Positions 23,255-34,632 are shown, counted from the first letter of the stretch. The stretch: 64,000 nucleotides of DNA from Platanthera guangdongensis (GCA_039583875.1 CM077162.1:168101220-168165219), one strand, 5' to 3'. The notes: generated from the sequence alone by a model not told the origin. Numbers and translations: made by a program.

Positions 23255-23530
23255 AATGGAAAGATCGTTGAACTCAGTTCGACGATCGGGGCTGCTAAAG
23301 AAATCTGAAGAGTCTTCAACATCGTCGATCTCCGTTCGACGATATTGGAGAGCGTCGAGCTCTGTTCGACGATCGTTAAGAGAACAAAATCGTCGAGTGC
23401 CATTCGACGATCACTGACCGAAAGAGATAGTTCATACTATCTGAGAAACACTGAACTCAGGTCGACGATTTCAGAAATCGTCGATCTCCGTTCGACGATC
23501 TGGGGGAAAATCATCGAGCGCAGTTCAGAG
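23255..23530 (-). repeat. Internal array of the C2 U3 word, between RNase H and ORF3
   Basis: Repeated GATCGTTGAACTCAGTTCGACGATC, ATCGTCGATCTCCGTTCGACGAT and similar words, the same arms as in the C2 LTRs. It occupies the spacer after the RNase H stop (23674) and before ORF3. Plus-strand frames at 23226-23593 are by-products. Confidence 0.9.
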
Positions 23531-23673
23531 ATCAGAAAAACTCTAAACACTAAGAAAAATCAAGATGTTTGCCTAGTCTTGGTCAATTTTTAAGCTTTTA
23601 AAATCTTGGATATTATTTAAGACTTCCTCCATCTAACATTCCTAACTGATTTAGGAAGAAGGTGTGTTTCTTT

Positions 23674-24140
23674 TCATCCAAAGGGCTTGGTGAAAATATC
23701 TCCCCTTTGTAAATCAGTTGGGATATATTGTAGTTTAATTTTATTCTTTTCAACATTATCCCTTAAGAAATGATGTCTAATCTCTATGTGTTTTGTCCTA
23801 CTATGGAGGACTGGATTTTGAGCTATAGAAATAGCACTGGTGTTATCACAAAAGATTTTAGACTTCTCTAAGTTGTAGCCATAGTCTAGGAGTTGGTTGT
23901 GAATCCACAAGATTTGTGAACAACAACTGCCTGCAGCTATATATTCAGCTTCAGCAGTTGAAGTTGACACAGAAGTTTGTTTCTTACAAAACCAAGAGAC
24001 AAGTCTGTCACCAAGGAACTGACAAGTTCCACTGGTGCTTTTCTTGTCAATTTTGCATCAAGCATAATCAGCATCAGAAAATCCAGTTAAATCAAATGCT
24101 GAATCTTTTGGATACCAGAGACCTAGATTTGGACAACTTT
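23674..24140 (-). pseudogene. pol: RNase H of C2
   Basis: Copia RNase H with GFSDADYA, then STSG, SWFCKKQTSVSTSTAEAEYIAA, FCDNTSAISIAQNPVLHSRTKHIEI and a C-terminal DIFTKPF. The catalytic D-E-D pattern is present. A TGA after DADYA (about 24058) splits the frame where relatives have Gly. The end at 23674 is the natural pol stop. Confidence 0.9.
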
Positions 24141-25208
24141 TAACATACCTGAGAATCCTCTTTACTAGTGTTAGGTGTGACTCTCTAGGGCTTACTTGGA
24201 ACCTAGCACATATACATGTAGCAAACATTATATCTGGTCTACTACCTGTAAGGTACAGTAAAGAGCCAATTATTGCTCTATATGTTGTCTGATCGACAGG
24301 TTTCCCATGTTCATCAGCATCCAATACGGCATTAGTAGGCATAGGTGTTTTCACACAAGATGCTTCAGACATGCCAAATTTCTTAACCAATTCATTTGCA
24401 TACTTGGTTTGAGAAATGAAGATGCCTTCAGCATGCTGTTTGACTTGCAATCCTAGGAAGAAGGATAGCTCACCCATGCTACTCATTTCAAATTTAGAAT
24501 GCATTAGGTTGGAAAACCTTCTGCATAATTTGGAGTCAGTAGAACCAAAAATAATATCATCTACATAAATCTGCACTAGTAGGGTATGGGACTTATGGGT
24601 TCTAATGAAAAGAGTTTGGTCTACTCTACCCCTCAAAAATCCATTTTCCAAAAGAAAGCATGCTAGGGTCTCATAACATGCTCTAAGAGCTTGCTTGAGA
24701 CCATATAATGCTTTGTTCAATCTAAAAACATAGTCAGGATAAGTTGGAGAGATAAAACCTAGAGGTTGTCTGACATATACTTCTTCTTTGATGTCTCCAT
24801 TTAGGAATGCACTTTTGACATCCATCTGATATACTTGAAGCCTTTATGTGCTGCATAAGCTAAAAAGATTCTGATGGCTTCCAATCTTGCAACTGGTGCA
24901 AAGGTCTGGTCGTAGTCTATTCCTTCTTCTTGAGAATATCCCTGAGCAACTAGACTTGCCTTGTTCCTTACAATTACTGCTTGATCATCTAGTTTGTTTC
25001 TGAACACCCACTTTGTTCCAATAATGGAGTGATCCTTAGGCTGTGGCACTAGTTCCCACACTTTGTTCCTTTCAAATTGATGCAACTCTTCTTGCATTGT
25101 AATGATCCAGTGTGGATCTTGCTCTCCATCTTGAATGGACTGAGGTTCAATTTGAGATAGGAAGCAGGTGTGCAACAGGTTTTGGTTGACCTGATTTCTG
25201 GTTTGCAC
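24141..25208 (-). pseudogene. pol: Reverse transcriptase of C2
   Basis: The N-terminal half (25208-24830) has [19 protein letters not shown] and [14 protein letters not shown] 1-base frameshift near 24825-24835 follows, in [16 protein letters not shown]. The second half has ALYGLKQA, the catalytic YVDD (24556-24567) in IYVDDIIFGST, and GELSFFLGLQVKQ and SLLYLTGSRPDI. These motifs place it in the SIRE/Tork side of Ty1/copia. One repaired base would open the whole domain. Confidence 0.9.
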
Positions 25209-25340
25209 ACTAGCTGAGATGTCTCCAATTATTTGGGAAATTGGATGGTCTCTTGATGTTACTAAATCAACAGGGGGTGTTGATTGTTCACCAACCTGTG
25301 TTGTTGTTTCCTCTTGTGGTACAACAACTGGCTCTTCAAG

Positions 25341-26985
25341 TTATTCTTCAATATGTTGAACACTTTCTTCATCTTCACTGCTTTCATCCTTTTGAGTAAC
25401 CTGTAACTTGTTCAAGTCTTTAACAAGAGAATGTTCCTGCAACGGTTCTATGGTAGAAGGGATCTTCTCCTTAAAAGACATGTTAGATTCATCAAATGAT
25501 ATGTGAACAGATTCCTCAATTTTTAGAGATGATTTATTATAAACCCTATAAGCCTTGCTGATCATGGAGTATCCCAAAAACACTCCTTCATCAGCTTTAG
25601 CTTGAAATTTTGCTAAATATTTCTTGTCATTATTATGTATGTAGCAAATACAACCAAAAACTATAAAATAATCAACTTTAGGTTTCTTCCCTTTGAGTAA
25701 TTCATAGGGAGTCTTTCCCTTTAGTTTATGTATCAAACTTCTATTCAGCACATAGTTGGAGGTGTTCACTGCCTCTGCCCAAAAGGATAGAGGAAGATGA
25801 GCATCTAACAACAATGTAGTGGCAGATTCAATAAGGGTTCTATTTTTCCTTTCAGCTACCCCATTTTATTGAGGAGTTCTAGGAGCTGAGAGTGTATGCC
25901 TGATCCCTTCACTCTGACAGAACTCTTGCATAAGAAGAGAATCAAACTCTGTCCCATGATCACTTCTGATCAGGTCAATGTGAGTATTGAACTCAATCTG
26001 TATACATTTGAGAAACTCTGTCAGACACTTAAAGTTATCAGACTTCTTCCTTAGAAAGAACACCCAAGTGAATCTAGAGAAGTCGTCTACGACTACTAAA
26101 GTGTAAGATTTCCCTCCTAGGCTTTGTACTGTGATGGGTCCAAAAAGATCCATGTGTAACAGATACAATATCCTAGGTGAATCAATCTTATTAAGTGACT
26201 TAAAGCTGTTTTTAGTTTGCTTGCCTAATTGACAAGCCCTGCAGAGTCCTTCCTTCTTATAGGGGCCAGAAGGTAGTCCTCTAACAAGGTTGTCCTTGGA
26301 TAGCCTAGCAATAGTTCTAAGGTTTAGGTGTCCTAGTCTCTTATGCCATAAAATATTTGGTTTAGAAACAGAATTAAACAGGCAAATATCTACATCTGTT
26401 GAAAGAAAATCTACTAGATAGATGTTACCTTTCCTTTTACCTGTCAACACAGTTGTGTTGTCCTCTGACTTGATTTTGCATAATGCTTTGCTGAAGGTCA
26501 CCTGGTAGCCTTCGTCACACAGCTGACTGATGCTTATTAAGTTGTGCTTCAGTCCTTCCACATAAGCTACCTTATTGAAAGTTACTGATCCAATCTGTAC
26601 TGCACCATATCCTTTGGTCTATCCAAAGTTTGAATCACCAAAGATAACTTTGGGTCCAAGCTTGGCTCTAAAGGATGTGAGGTTGTCCTTGTTCCCTGTC
26701 ATGTGCTTAGAGCACCCACTATCCAAGTACTATTGCTGGTTAGATGTTGGATAGGTCTTCACCTGCACATAAGATAATTCATTTGTTTTTGACCCAGTTT
26801 ACCTTGGTCCTAGGTTGATAACCTTTAAACTCTGAAATAAAAGACATCCCAGGTTGACTCTTATAACCTTCAGGATGATATCTCCTTGGAGGTATAATCC
26901 ATTCAGTATAAGGGTTAAATATTTGGGATGAAGGACCCTTAGGATTGAATTTTGATTTGCCCTTGAAAGGCTTCCAGAGCTCTGA
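25341..26985 (-). pseudogene. pol: Protease and integrase of C2
   Basis: Protease: YLDSGCSKHMTG near 26690-26730, with an intact DSG but the preceding Trp codon changed to TAG. Integrase: the zinc region WHKRLGHLN ... CRACQLGKQ (26370-26230), then core motifs MDLFGP, VVVDDFSRFTW, RSDHGTEF and NGVAERKNRT, so the D-D-E residues are present. A TAA lies at PQ-NG (about 25864), where relatives have Gln. After the core, FGCICYIHN, FLGYS, YRVYN and HISFDES run to a TAA at 25341. The integrase inserts element DNA; this copy needs several corrections to be made. Confidence 0.9.
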
Positions 26986-27170
26986 CATCTGTTCGACGAT
27001 CGTGGAGCAGCGTTTGACGATCTTGGGTCAGATCGTCGAGCTCCGTTCGACGGTCGACTATGGCAGAATTCAGGAACTTGAGATCGTCGACCTGAGTTCG
27101 ACGATTTTGCCTGAGATCGTTGATCTGCGTTCGGCGGTCGTCGATCTTCGTTCGACGATTTCTGTTGGGA
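26985..27170 (-). repeat. C2 word array inside the gag-protease junction
   Basis: At least six copies of the ATCGTCGA/TCGACGAT word, between the gag C-terminus and the protease. In the gag frame it contains stops. In the next frame it is open and repeats the peptide pattern RSSNxxRRS. It is a third location of the family word within one element, after U3 and the pre-ORF3 spacer. Confidence 0.85.
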
Positions 27171-27201
27171 CTTGGTTTTCTTGGGCAGATCAGAATTTTT
27201 C

Positions 27202-28812
27202 CTAGCTACCTCTACTAACTCCCTTTCCTTTATCAGAAATGAATTTGATTGGAGTTGTTAGAACTATGGGTTGGCTGGATGAAGCACCCAAGCCCAGTGT
27301 ACTATTAAATCTGGAGTTCACTGTGCTTGTGATGTCCATCAGCTTGATGCTTCTCCCATTAAGGGATTCTTCAAGCTTCTTGGCCTCAGATAGCTCACTT
27401 TTCAGTGAAGCTATCTGCTCCCTACAGCACTCCAACTCCTGAGAGAGTTTGAGGTTTTTTGACTTTAAAGTATTATGTTCAGATATATGATTTCTGAGAG
27501 AGATAATTTCTTTCTCAGATTTTAGCAGGTCTAAACATAATGCTTTAAATTCAGATTTAAAGTCCTCTGAATTAAAATCAAATGAACTAATTACCTGATC
27601 TTCTTCAAGCTGAGTCTCTGAGTCTGACTCTGACTCTTCTTCATCTGAGTTATGTTGTGAGGCATTGATTGCCATCATGCAGAACTCTTTTTCTTCTGCA
27701 TCATCTTCATCATCACTAGAGCTGGATGAGGCTTCTGACTCCTCTTCAGTCTCACTCCAGGATTCAGCAACAAACCCCTTTCTTATATGTTTGTTTTTGC
27801 TTGATGAGGGTTTGCCATTGCCATTCCTCTTGGAGTATTTCTCCTTTCTTCTTTCTTTCTTGTCCCTTCTGTCCTTGTTTTTATTTTCTGGACAGTCAGG
27901 AACTATGTGCCCTGGTTTCCTGCAACCAAAACAAACAATTTCTTTATTATTAATTGACTTGTCATACCTTGGCTTATCATGCTCCTTGTATGATCTCCTT
28001 CTGAAGTCCTTTCTGGCCATCTTGTAAATTCTTTTGGCCAACAAACTGAGCAGTTCATCATTGCCTGTGACTTTGTCTTCAGGCAGATCTTCAGTTGCCT
28101 TGAAGGCTATTGTTTTATCTTTTCTTGTGGCTGGTGAGGCAACCTTCTGTTCTTCTTCTCTATTCTTGATGAGTAGCTCATAAGATTTCAGCTTACCCAA
28201 TATAGATTCTGTGGTGATCTCATTCACGCTTTTGGCATCCTTGATTGGCCAGATTCTTGAATCCTAAGTGCTAGGGAAGCACATTAGAATTTTGTCATTG
28301 AGTTCAGTTAGTAAGATCTCTTTATCCAATGTCCTGAGTTCACTGACTATTAGACTGAGCCTGTTGTACATATCTCCCACTGACTCAGTTTCTCCCTTCT
28401 TGAAATTCTCATATTGAGATATGAGGTGGGATCTCCTATCCTTTCTCTCATCAGCTGAGCCTGAGACTATTTCAGAGAGTTTGTCCCAAATTTCCTTTGC
28501 TGAATTGCATTCAGCCACCTTTTGAAAAATGTCATCAGACATTGTCTGGGCTAAGATGTTCATAGCCTTGGCATCAGCTACCTTCCATTTCTTGATGTCA
28601 GCATCTATTCCTGATGGAGGTGGAACCGCATTTGTATTTGAGTTCTCTGAAGGTCTTGGACACACTGTCAAAACAGAGTTAAAAATATCCTCGTCAATAG
28701 AATTCATGTATAATCTGATCCTTGCTTTCCAAAGTGCAAACTTGGATAGATTGCTCACTGAAGGTCTGGTGCTAGCATAATCTTTGTTTTGGGCCATGAT
28801 TTGTGAAAACAA
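27202..28812 (-). CDS. gag: Gag of C2, one in-frame TAG
   Basis: A UBN2-type copia gag: LSKFALWKARIRLYMNSID, KAMNILAQTMSDDIF, AKEIWDKLSE, DMYNRLSLIVSELRTL. A single TAG at about 28261-28263 replaces a likely Trp (aligned to KDWDKK in C4). Then LGKLKSYELLI, a CCHC zinc knuckle CFGCRKPGHIVPDC, an acidic Ser/Glu/Asp-rich stretch and a predicted coiled coil (LKSEKEIISLRNHI). The start may be the ATG at 28797 (MAQNKDYAS), because the upstream ATG adds only five residues. Gag forms the particle and packages RNA. Confidence 0.85.
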
Positions 28813-28914
28813 AATCTAATACAAAATTCAAAGGAAAACAGATCTAACTAGGAATCTTTGGGTTCAGGTGTTAGCCTGTGCAACCACCAAGGTGTGGTAT
28901 GTTTAACCAACCTC

Positions 28915-28927
28915 ACCTCTGATACCA
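28915..28927 (-). other. Primer-binding site of C2
   Basis: TGGTATCAGAGGT on the minus strand, two bases from the LTR end. It is complementary to the 3' end of initiator-Met tRNA, as usual for plant copia elements. Confidence 0.9.
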
Positions 28928-28929
28928 AT

Positions 28930-30462
28930 TGAAAGTGCAGCTAGATCTGATGTACTCTAAAGGGGGTTGAATAGAGTATATGGTGCTTGAAAACTTTTAC
29001 AATAATTGTTGTAATGTGAGTGAGCAGGGAAGCAGTTAATAAATCTAATCACAGAACTAAACTAATCATAAGCTAATCACAGAACAATCACAGTCAGAAA
29101 CAAAAATAAAGACAAGCAAGCCAGAAGACACAAGGAAATATAGTGGTTCCATTAAACTTGGGTACATCCACTCTTCTACCACCCTAGGTAGGAATCCACT
29201 GCAGGAAGAGTTGATTAGGTGTCCTGGGCACCAATGAGCTTTTGATAAGGTGCTCAAAAACCAAATCAGATTTTTTGATCAGGTGTCTTGCCACCAATGA
29301 GCTTTTGACAAGGTGCTCAAAAACCAAGTTCAAACTTTTGAAGGGAGTTTGAGAAACCCTTTACAGAGATGGGGGTGAGAGAGTGATGGAAGTCTTCTCT
29401 TTCTCAAATAGCTGAGAAGACTAAGTGGATTTGATGGTGTCAAAGCTCCCCCTGAGTCCTTGAGATCTCCAGGAAAAGAAGCTTTGCTGTAGGGTGATAG
29501 GCCTTCAAAAGTTAATCTCCAGCAAAAGATGATTTCAGCAACAGCTGAAATGTTAGGTCTCTGGAGTCTTGAAAGATGTTGGCCTTGAACACTTGAGACA
29601 AGAGAGATCAGAAGATTTTAGAAAATTTGATCTTCTTGGATGTGTGTTCTTCAAAGAATTCTTTGAGACAGAGAATATTTTGTTCTTGTTCTGAAGATTA
29701 CTGATGTCTGTCTTTCTGTCTGTCTGTTTGTTATGAGAGATTCAAAAAATTCTTCTTGTTTTTATTCTCTGGTACTGAATAGAAAAACATCCTCTGTCAA
29801 GAATAGCCGTTGGCCTGCATTAATTGCATCCTTAATTGCAAAATATCTTCTGGAGGAAAGTCCATAGAAATATTCCTTGAAAATCCCTTGAAACTTGGTC
29901 CAGAAATAAATGAAAACGGCTAGAAAATCTTCTGAATTAATTGCAGAATAACTCCTTAACTGATCTGAATTTGAATCTTGAAAATCCTTGAAGTCATCAG
30001 AAAACATCGAACTGAGCTCTGCTATTATCGAACTGAGCTCAGCGATATGGATTTATACTGCAACAAAATATCGTCGATCTGAGCTCAAAGATCATTGAAC
30101 TGAGCTCAGAGATAGAGATCCAAAGCTGAGTCAATGATCGTCGAACTGAGCTCGCATATCGTCGAATGGAGTTCGACGATTTGATGAAGTTGGGCTCAGC
30201 GATCATCGAATGTAGTTCGACGATCTGTCGAAGTTGAGCTAGACGATCGTCGATCGGAGTTCGACGAATCGTCATGCTGAGCTCGACGATATGACTTAGT
30301 CTCAAACTGCAAAAGTCTTGGTCTTGAGAGCAGCTTCGAAACTTAGACTTCTAACCCTTAGACTCAATTCTAATTGACCTTTAGAACTATACAGGAGGTC
30401 AAACATTGGTTTCCTAGAGACATAGTGATCCTGACCCAAATTAGTAATAGGGTGTTCCAACA
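28930..30462 (-). repeat. 5' LTR of C2
   Basis: Partner of 18381-19907, with the same ends and the same U3 array (30003-30300). Differences are scattered substitutions and small indels. The CACCC duplication follows at 30463-30467. Confidence 0.95.
30003..30300 (-). repeat. U3 word array, C2 5' LTR
   Basis: Same order of words as 19440-19740, with a few extra C/T changes that break CG steps (ACATCGAACTG, TTATCGAACTG), as expected from cytosine deamination. Confidence 0.9.
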
Positions 30463-31300
30463 CACCCCAATCCAACATGCACAATGTCAAAAAATCTTCC
30501 ATGGTTCTAATGGTCCTCTCAGACTGGCCATCCATCTGAGGATGAAAAGCAGTACTAAATGTAAGGCGGAAGCCCATTTATACGTGAACTTCCCTCCATT
30601 CCTTGGAAGTGAAGTGACCATCATGGGTAGAGATAATTGTCTTGGGCACCCCATGGTATCGCAAAAACTGCTCCACAAAGAGACGCACCAGAACATCAAC
30701 ATGCGACTCTTTCCTCATCGGAATGAACCTGCCAACCTTCGTCAAGAGGTCCACAATCACCAAGACTGAAACATTCCTAGAGCACGAGCGAGGCAACCTA
30801 TGGATGAAATCCATGGAGATATCCTCAAACTTCCAGTCGGGGATGGGCAATGACTGCAATAATCCTCCCGGGCTCCTACACTCCACCTTCACCATTTGAT
30901 AAGCCTCACAGTGTGTAACATAGTACTTAACAGATCTCTTAATTCCTAGCCAAAACTTGGTCTTCCATAACTCATTATACATCTTGGCAATCCCAGGATG
31001 CACTGAATACGTGGTGCAATGAGCCTCTCTCAAGATGTCTTCCTGGATTCCACCGCCCTCGGGAATATAGATCCTATCACGAAAATGAACGAGGATTTCC
31101 TTCAGAGTATACTCTTTGGCAAATCCACTCTTAATTGCCTGAAACACAGGGGCCAGAGCAGTATCCTTCCCTTGCTCTGCCCGAATTCGCTCTCGGATGT
31201 CACATACTATACTCAAGGCAGTCAAGTATTCAATATACGTCTCAGAATGATCCTTACGCACCAGCGTGATCTCCATCTCCTCTAGCACATGAACAAATTC
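30463..31300 (-). pseudogene. pol: Integrase of G2, N-terminal and core part
   Basis: The minus strand shows an HHCC-like region (SVHPGIAKMY ... THCEAYQ, with one Cys changed to Tyr), GLLQSLPIPDWKFEDISMDF, VIVDLLTKVGRFIPM, HGVPKTIISTHDGHFTS and AFHPQMDGQSERTIRTMEDF. The frame breaks near 30578. C2 interrupts it after LCMLDWGV, and the gene resumes at 18380. Confidence 0.9.
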
Positions 31301-32777
31301 CATGGCCATATTTTGAGATTTGGGGATCGATGCTGGTGTATTTCTACTTAATGCATCTGCTACGAAGTTCGCTTTCCCAGGCTGGAAGTTCAACATAAAC
31401 TCATAATCACACAAAGAATTCTAACCACCATAGTTGCCTCAAATTAAACACCTTTTGACTATGAACATACTTCAAATTCTTATGATCTGAAAATATCTCA
31501 CAGTGGTCGCCGTATAAATAGTGTCACCAAATCTTTAAGGCGAACACCACTACCCCCAACTCCAAATCATATACCGGATAATTCACCTCGTACTTCTCCA
31601 GCTGTCATGAATCGTAAGCAATCACATGTCGATGCTACATCAATACTGTTCCCATACCTAGGTAGGACTCATCAGAGTAAACCTGAAATCCTTCCTTCCC
31701 ATATGGAAGGGCTAGGATTGGTGCGGAAGTTAGTTGATCCTTCAGCTCTTGGAATCCAGCCTCACACTGAGGTGTCCCCTCATATTTCACACTTTTCTTT
31801 GTCAGGGTAGTGAGAGGGAGGGAAATCTTTTAAAATCACTTCACAAACTTGAGATAATACCTAGTGAGTCCAAGGAAGCTTTGCACGTCAGTCGTCGACT
31901 TCAAGGGCGATCATTCCTTCACGGCATGCACCTTGGTCGGGTCTACTGCTAATCGAGCACAACTAATAACATGGCCGAAGAAGGCAACTTCACGGAGCCA
32001 GAACTCGGACTTACTAAACTTAGCAAACAAGGAGTGCTCTCTTAGTTTCCTCAAAACTAAGGCCAAGTGTTCAGCATGTTCTTCTTCCGTCTTCGAGTAG
32101 ATTAAAATGTTATTGATAAAGAGATGACAAAGAAGTCCAAATATAGCTCAAACACCTGGTTCATCAAACTCATGAAGGTAGAAGGGGCATTTGTCAGCCC
32201 AAACGGCATCACCGTGAGCTCGTATAAGTCATATCTCGAACTAAACGATGTTTTCGAAATATCTTACTCTTGTATTATTAACTGGAAGTACTCGAGCGCA
32301 AATCCAGTTTGAAAAACCAATGCGCTCCCACCAACTGATCAAATAGCTCGTCGATCAGGGGTAAAGGGTAGGTGTTCCGCACAGTCAGTTGGTTGAGTTC
32401 CCGATAGTCTATGGACAACCATAGGGATCCATCCTTCTTCTTAACAAACAAATATGGGCTCTCTAGGGTGATGATCTAGGGCGAACGAACCCTGAGTCTA
32501 TTAAATCATGCAGCTAAACTCTAAACTCAGCAAGTTCCTTTGGATCCATTCTATAAGGGGTTCGAGAGATGGGCTTGGAACCCGGTACTAGATTAATCTG
32601 AAAGTCCACTTCTCTATATGGGGGTAATCCTGGCAGCTTCTTGGGAAATACATCAGGAAAATCCCGCACCACCAGAACATCTTTCTTGCTCATCTCCATA
32701 CCTTTTAGTTCAAAGCATATCATATACACCTCCTCCCCTTTCATGTGGGCCTTAAGGGCCTGAATTGAAGACAACAA
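31301..32777 (-). pseudogene. pol: Reverse transcriptase and RNase H of G2
   Basis: RT begins VVRDFPDVFPKKLPGLPPYREVDF (32680-32600) and PISRTPYRMDPKELAEF. Many stops and shifts follow. Recognisable remains include [27 protein letters not shown] and, for RNase H, SDHKNLKYV and a FLCDYEFMLNFQPGKANFVADALSR end (31390-31320). The catalytic FIDD box reads FINN (about 32106-32120), so the RT is dead twice over. This is the most decayed pol in the window, fitting its position as oldest host of the nest. Confidence 0.9.
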
Positions 32778-33008
32778 TATTCATGGTGCAAGTGTAATAC
32801 CCCGAATATTATCTCAGAATATCCGTGCCTCAAGGTGATTTGCTTCGTAGCACAATTAATTCTAGCATGGTGTCAATCCAACCATGCCATGTCAAGAATA
32901 AGATCTAATTATGGCATCCCAAACACCATTTCAGGGGTTTAAAAAGTCTTCCTTCAATATACACTTACAAATCGCACTTGGCGGACGAAGTCATCTTGGA
33001 GCCGTCTG
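32778..33008 (-). pseudogene. Protease remnant of G2
   Basis: The stretch around 32900-33008 matches the G protease at 5330-5450 at nucleotide level (for example TTTAAAAAGTCTTCCTTCAA against TTCAAAAAGTTTTCCTTCAA, then AATCGCACTTGG-GGAC). This shows G and G2 are one family. R inserted at 33009 and removed the rest from view. Confidence 0.75.
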
Positions 33009-33873
33009 TGTTGAAGCTGATAACCCGATTTCACCTAGAGTTCGGACCTAAAGTTGCAACTCAGAATTACTCTTCCCGAACCCCCCCCCCCCCCCCCCCT
33101 CTTGACATGAGTCTTGGGACTAGAAACTAACTATAGGCTACAGCTTGGAGGTCCCACCTCTTGCCCAGAAGAATTAGCAGTTCTTCCCCTCCTAAACCAG
33201 AGCTGAGCTAGATGCCTTCGAGGAAGAAGATATAAGGGGGTTCAACAACCTTCTTCAAGGCACCATGTCGGTCTATTTATAGGCCTATGATTCTGACCTG
33301 TCAATAACCAAACTGAACCAACCTGAAATTACCAAAATACCCTGGGCTGAGTCTGCCAACAGCCAAACTCTGCTTTCCGAAGGGTTATACGCAGACCACA
33401 AACGGAAAACGTGTAAAATTACCTGGGGTAAAAGGTTAAAATCTCCTATTGGGGGTAAGAAAGTAAAAACACCTTTTTCTTATATGGCAAGTGAGAAAAT
33501 AACGGCTGGCGGGACGAGACTATCTTGTCATCTTGCTAGTCCCCTGCCCCGCAAGAGGCATCTCACCATAAAAGGACAGCAAGCGCCGGGAGGGCCGTCT
33601 CGCCTGGTCCGCTGTTCCTATCTCTCCCACAATGTTTTGCCTTTTTAAAGTACCGGCGAGTGGACCCTGTGGTCCCACTCGCCTCTGCAGTCCTCTCACC
33701 CTCTCGCCCCAAACTCAGCACTGCTCCTCGAGTTTCTTCCTATGAGGCCGAGGTTGTACACAATCCCCGCTCTTTTTGACATTGCATCAAACTCAGAAAG
33801 AAAGTACAAGTGAGGCTCGCGGCGTTGAGATTCATTTATGGGAGAATCTTTTGCGGGGCCCTCATCTGGGGCC

Positions 33874-33881
33874 TATAAATA
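33874..33881 (+). promoter_or_regulatory. TATA-like box 1 in R LTR
   Basis: TATAAATA within GGGGCCTATAAATATGCG. Either this box or the one at 34633 could set the transcript start. Confidence 0.45.
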
Positions 33882-34124
33882 TGCGACTCCTATGCCATCA
33901 TGATGATTTCCCACTCTCTTATTTTTGTATCCCTTCTACCTTCAACATTGTACAACCTCGTGTTCTCTGCATTGGCACACCACGCCAGTCAAGCGGACCA
34001 AGACACCATGCCCTCACCAAAACAGCATGCGGGCCGGCACCGGGTGGCCAGCTCAATCTAGCCAAAGCTAGACGGGCGATCCGCGTGAGCTGGCCCGTCC
34101 CCCCCCCCCCCCCGACGCACTTGC

Positions 34125-34245
34125 CTTGATTTCGTCGAGCAGAGTTTGGGGTCGGCATTCGTCGAGCAGAGGACGGAGCTCGGAGATAGTCGAACAGAGC
34201 TCGATATACTTCAAACTAATATTCGGGGTTGAGCTCGACGAGCCC
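34125..34245 (+). repeat. TCGTCGAGCAGAG word cluster in R LTR
   Basis: TCGTCGAGCAGAGTT, TCGTCGAGCAGAGGA, GAGCTCGGAGATAGTCGAACAGAGCTCG and GAGCTCGACGAG lie within about 120 bp. The word resembles that of copia element C2 although R is Ty3/gypsy. Confidence 0.75.
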
Positions 34246-34632
34246 AGATCAGCGAGCCCCCTCTGGAGATCCCATAGCGACAGTCTGAGACCGGCCAACC
34301 CGCCTACTATAGGCGACCTGGCCGCCAGCCTACCTCGGAGCGAGCATTGGCTAGTCAGGGAGTCCTATCTTCCACTCGCCAAAGGAGAGAACTCGAGTGG
34401 CGGGAGCCAGGTCGCACCCGCACCGTAGGGGTATAGAGCAGTGGCGAGACGACCTCCCAATTCTTTGGACCGACACAGTGGGGCCCAGTGGAAAAATTAA
34501 GTGGATTCCCCTCCCATGGGTACGAATAGCTTGTTAGAACAGTGGAGTTACACTTTTGGCAGACCTATTTGGGCTGCACATAGCTGTTCAAAACATCGGA
34601 GGTTGGCTATTTGCAGGCCATTTTCAAAAAAC

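Larger units (their letters stand above)
18381..30462 (-). mobile_element. Element C2: Ty1/copia element with extra 3' ORF
   Basis: A complete 12.1-kb insertion with LTRs 18381-19907 and 28930-30462 and target-site duplication CACCC at 18376-18380 and 30463-30467. Minus-strand order is LTR, PBS, gag, protease, integrase, RT, RNase H, ORF3, polypurine tract, LTR. RT and RNase H motifs are of the SIRE/Tork group. It sits in the integrase gene of G2. It is fairly young by the good LTR match, but has several single-base defects. Confidence 0.95.

Noticed and set aside
20055..23593. Plus-strand frames opposite C2 ORF3 and its spacer
   Set aside because: They are antisense shadows of ORF3 and of the TCGA array.
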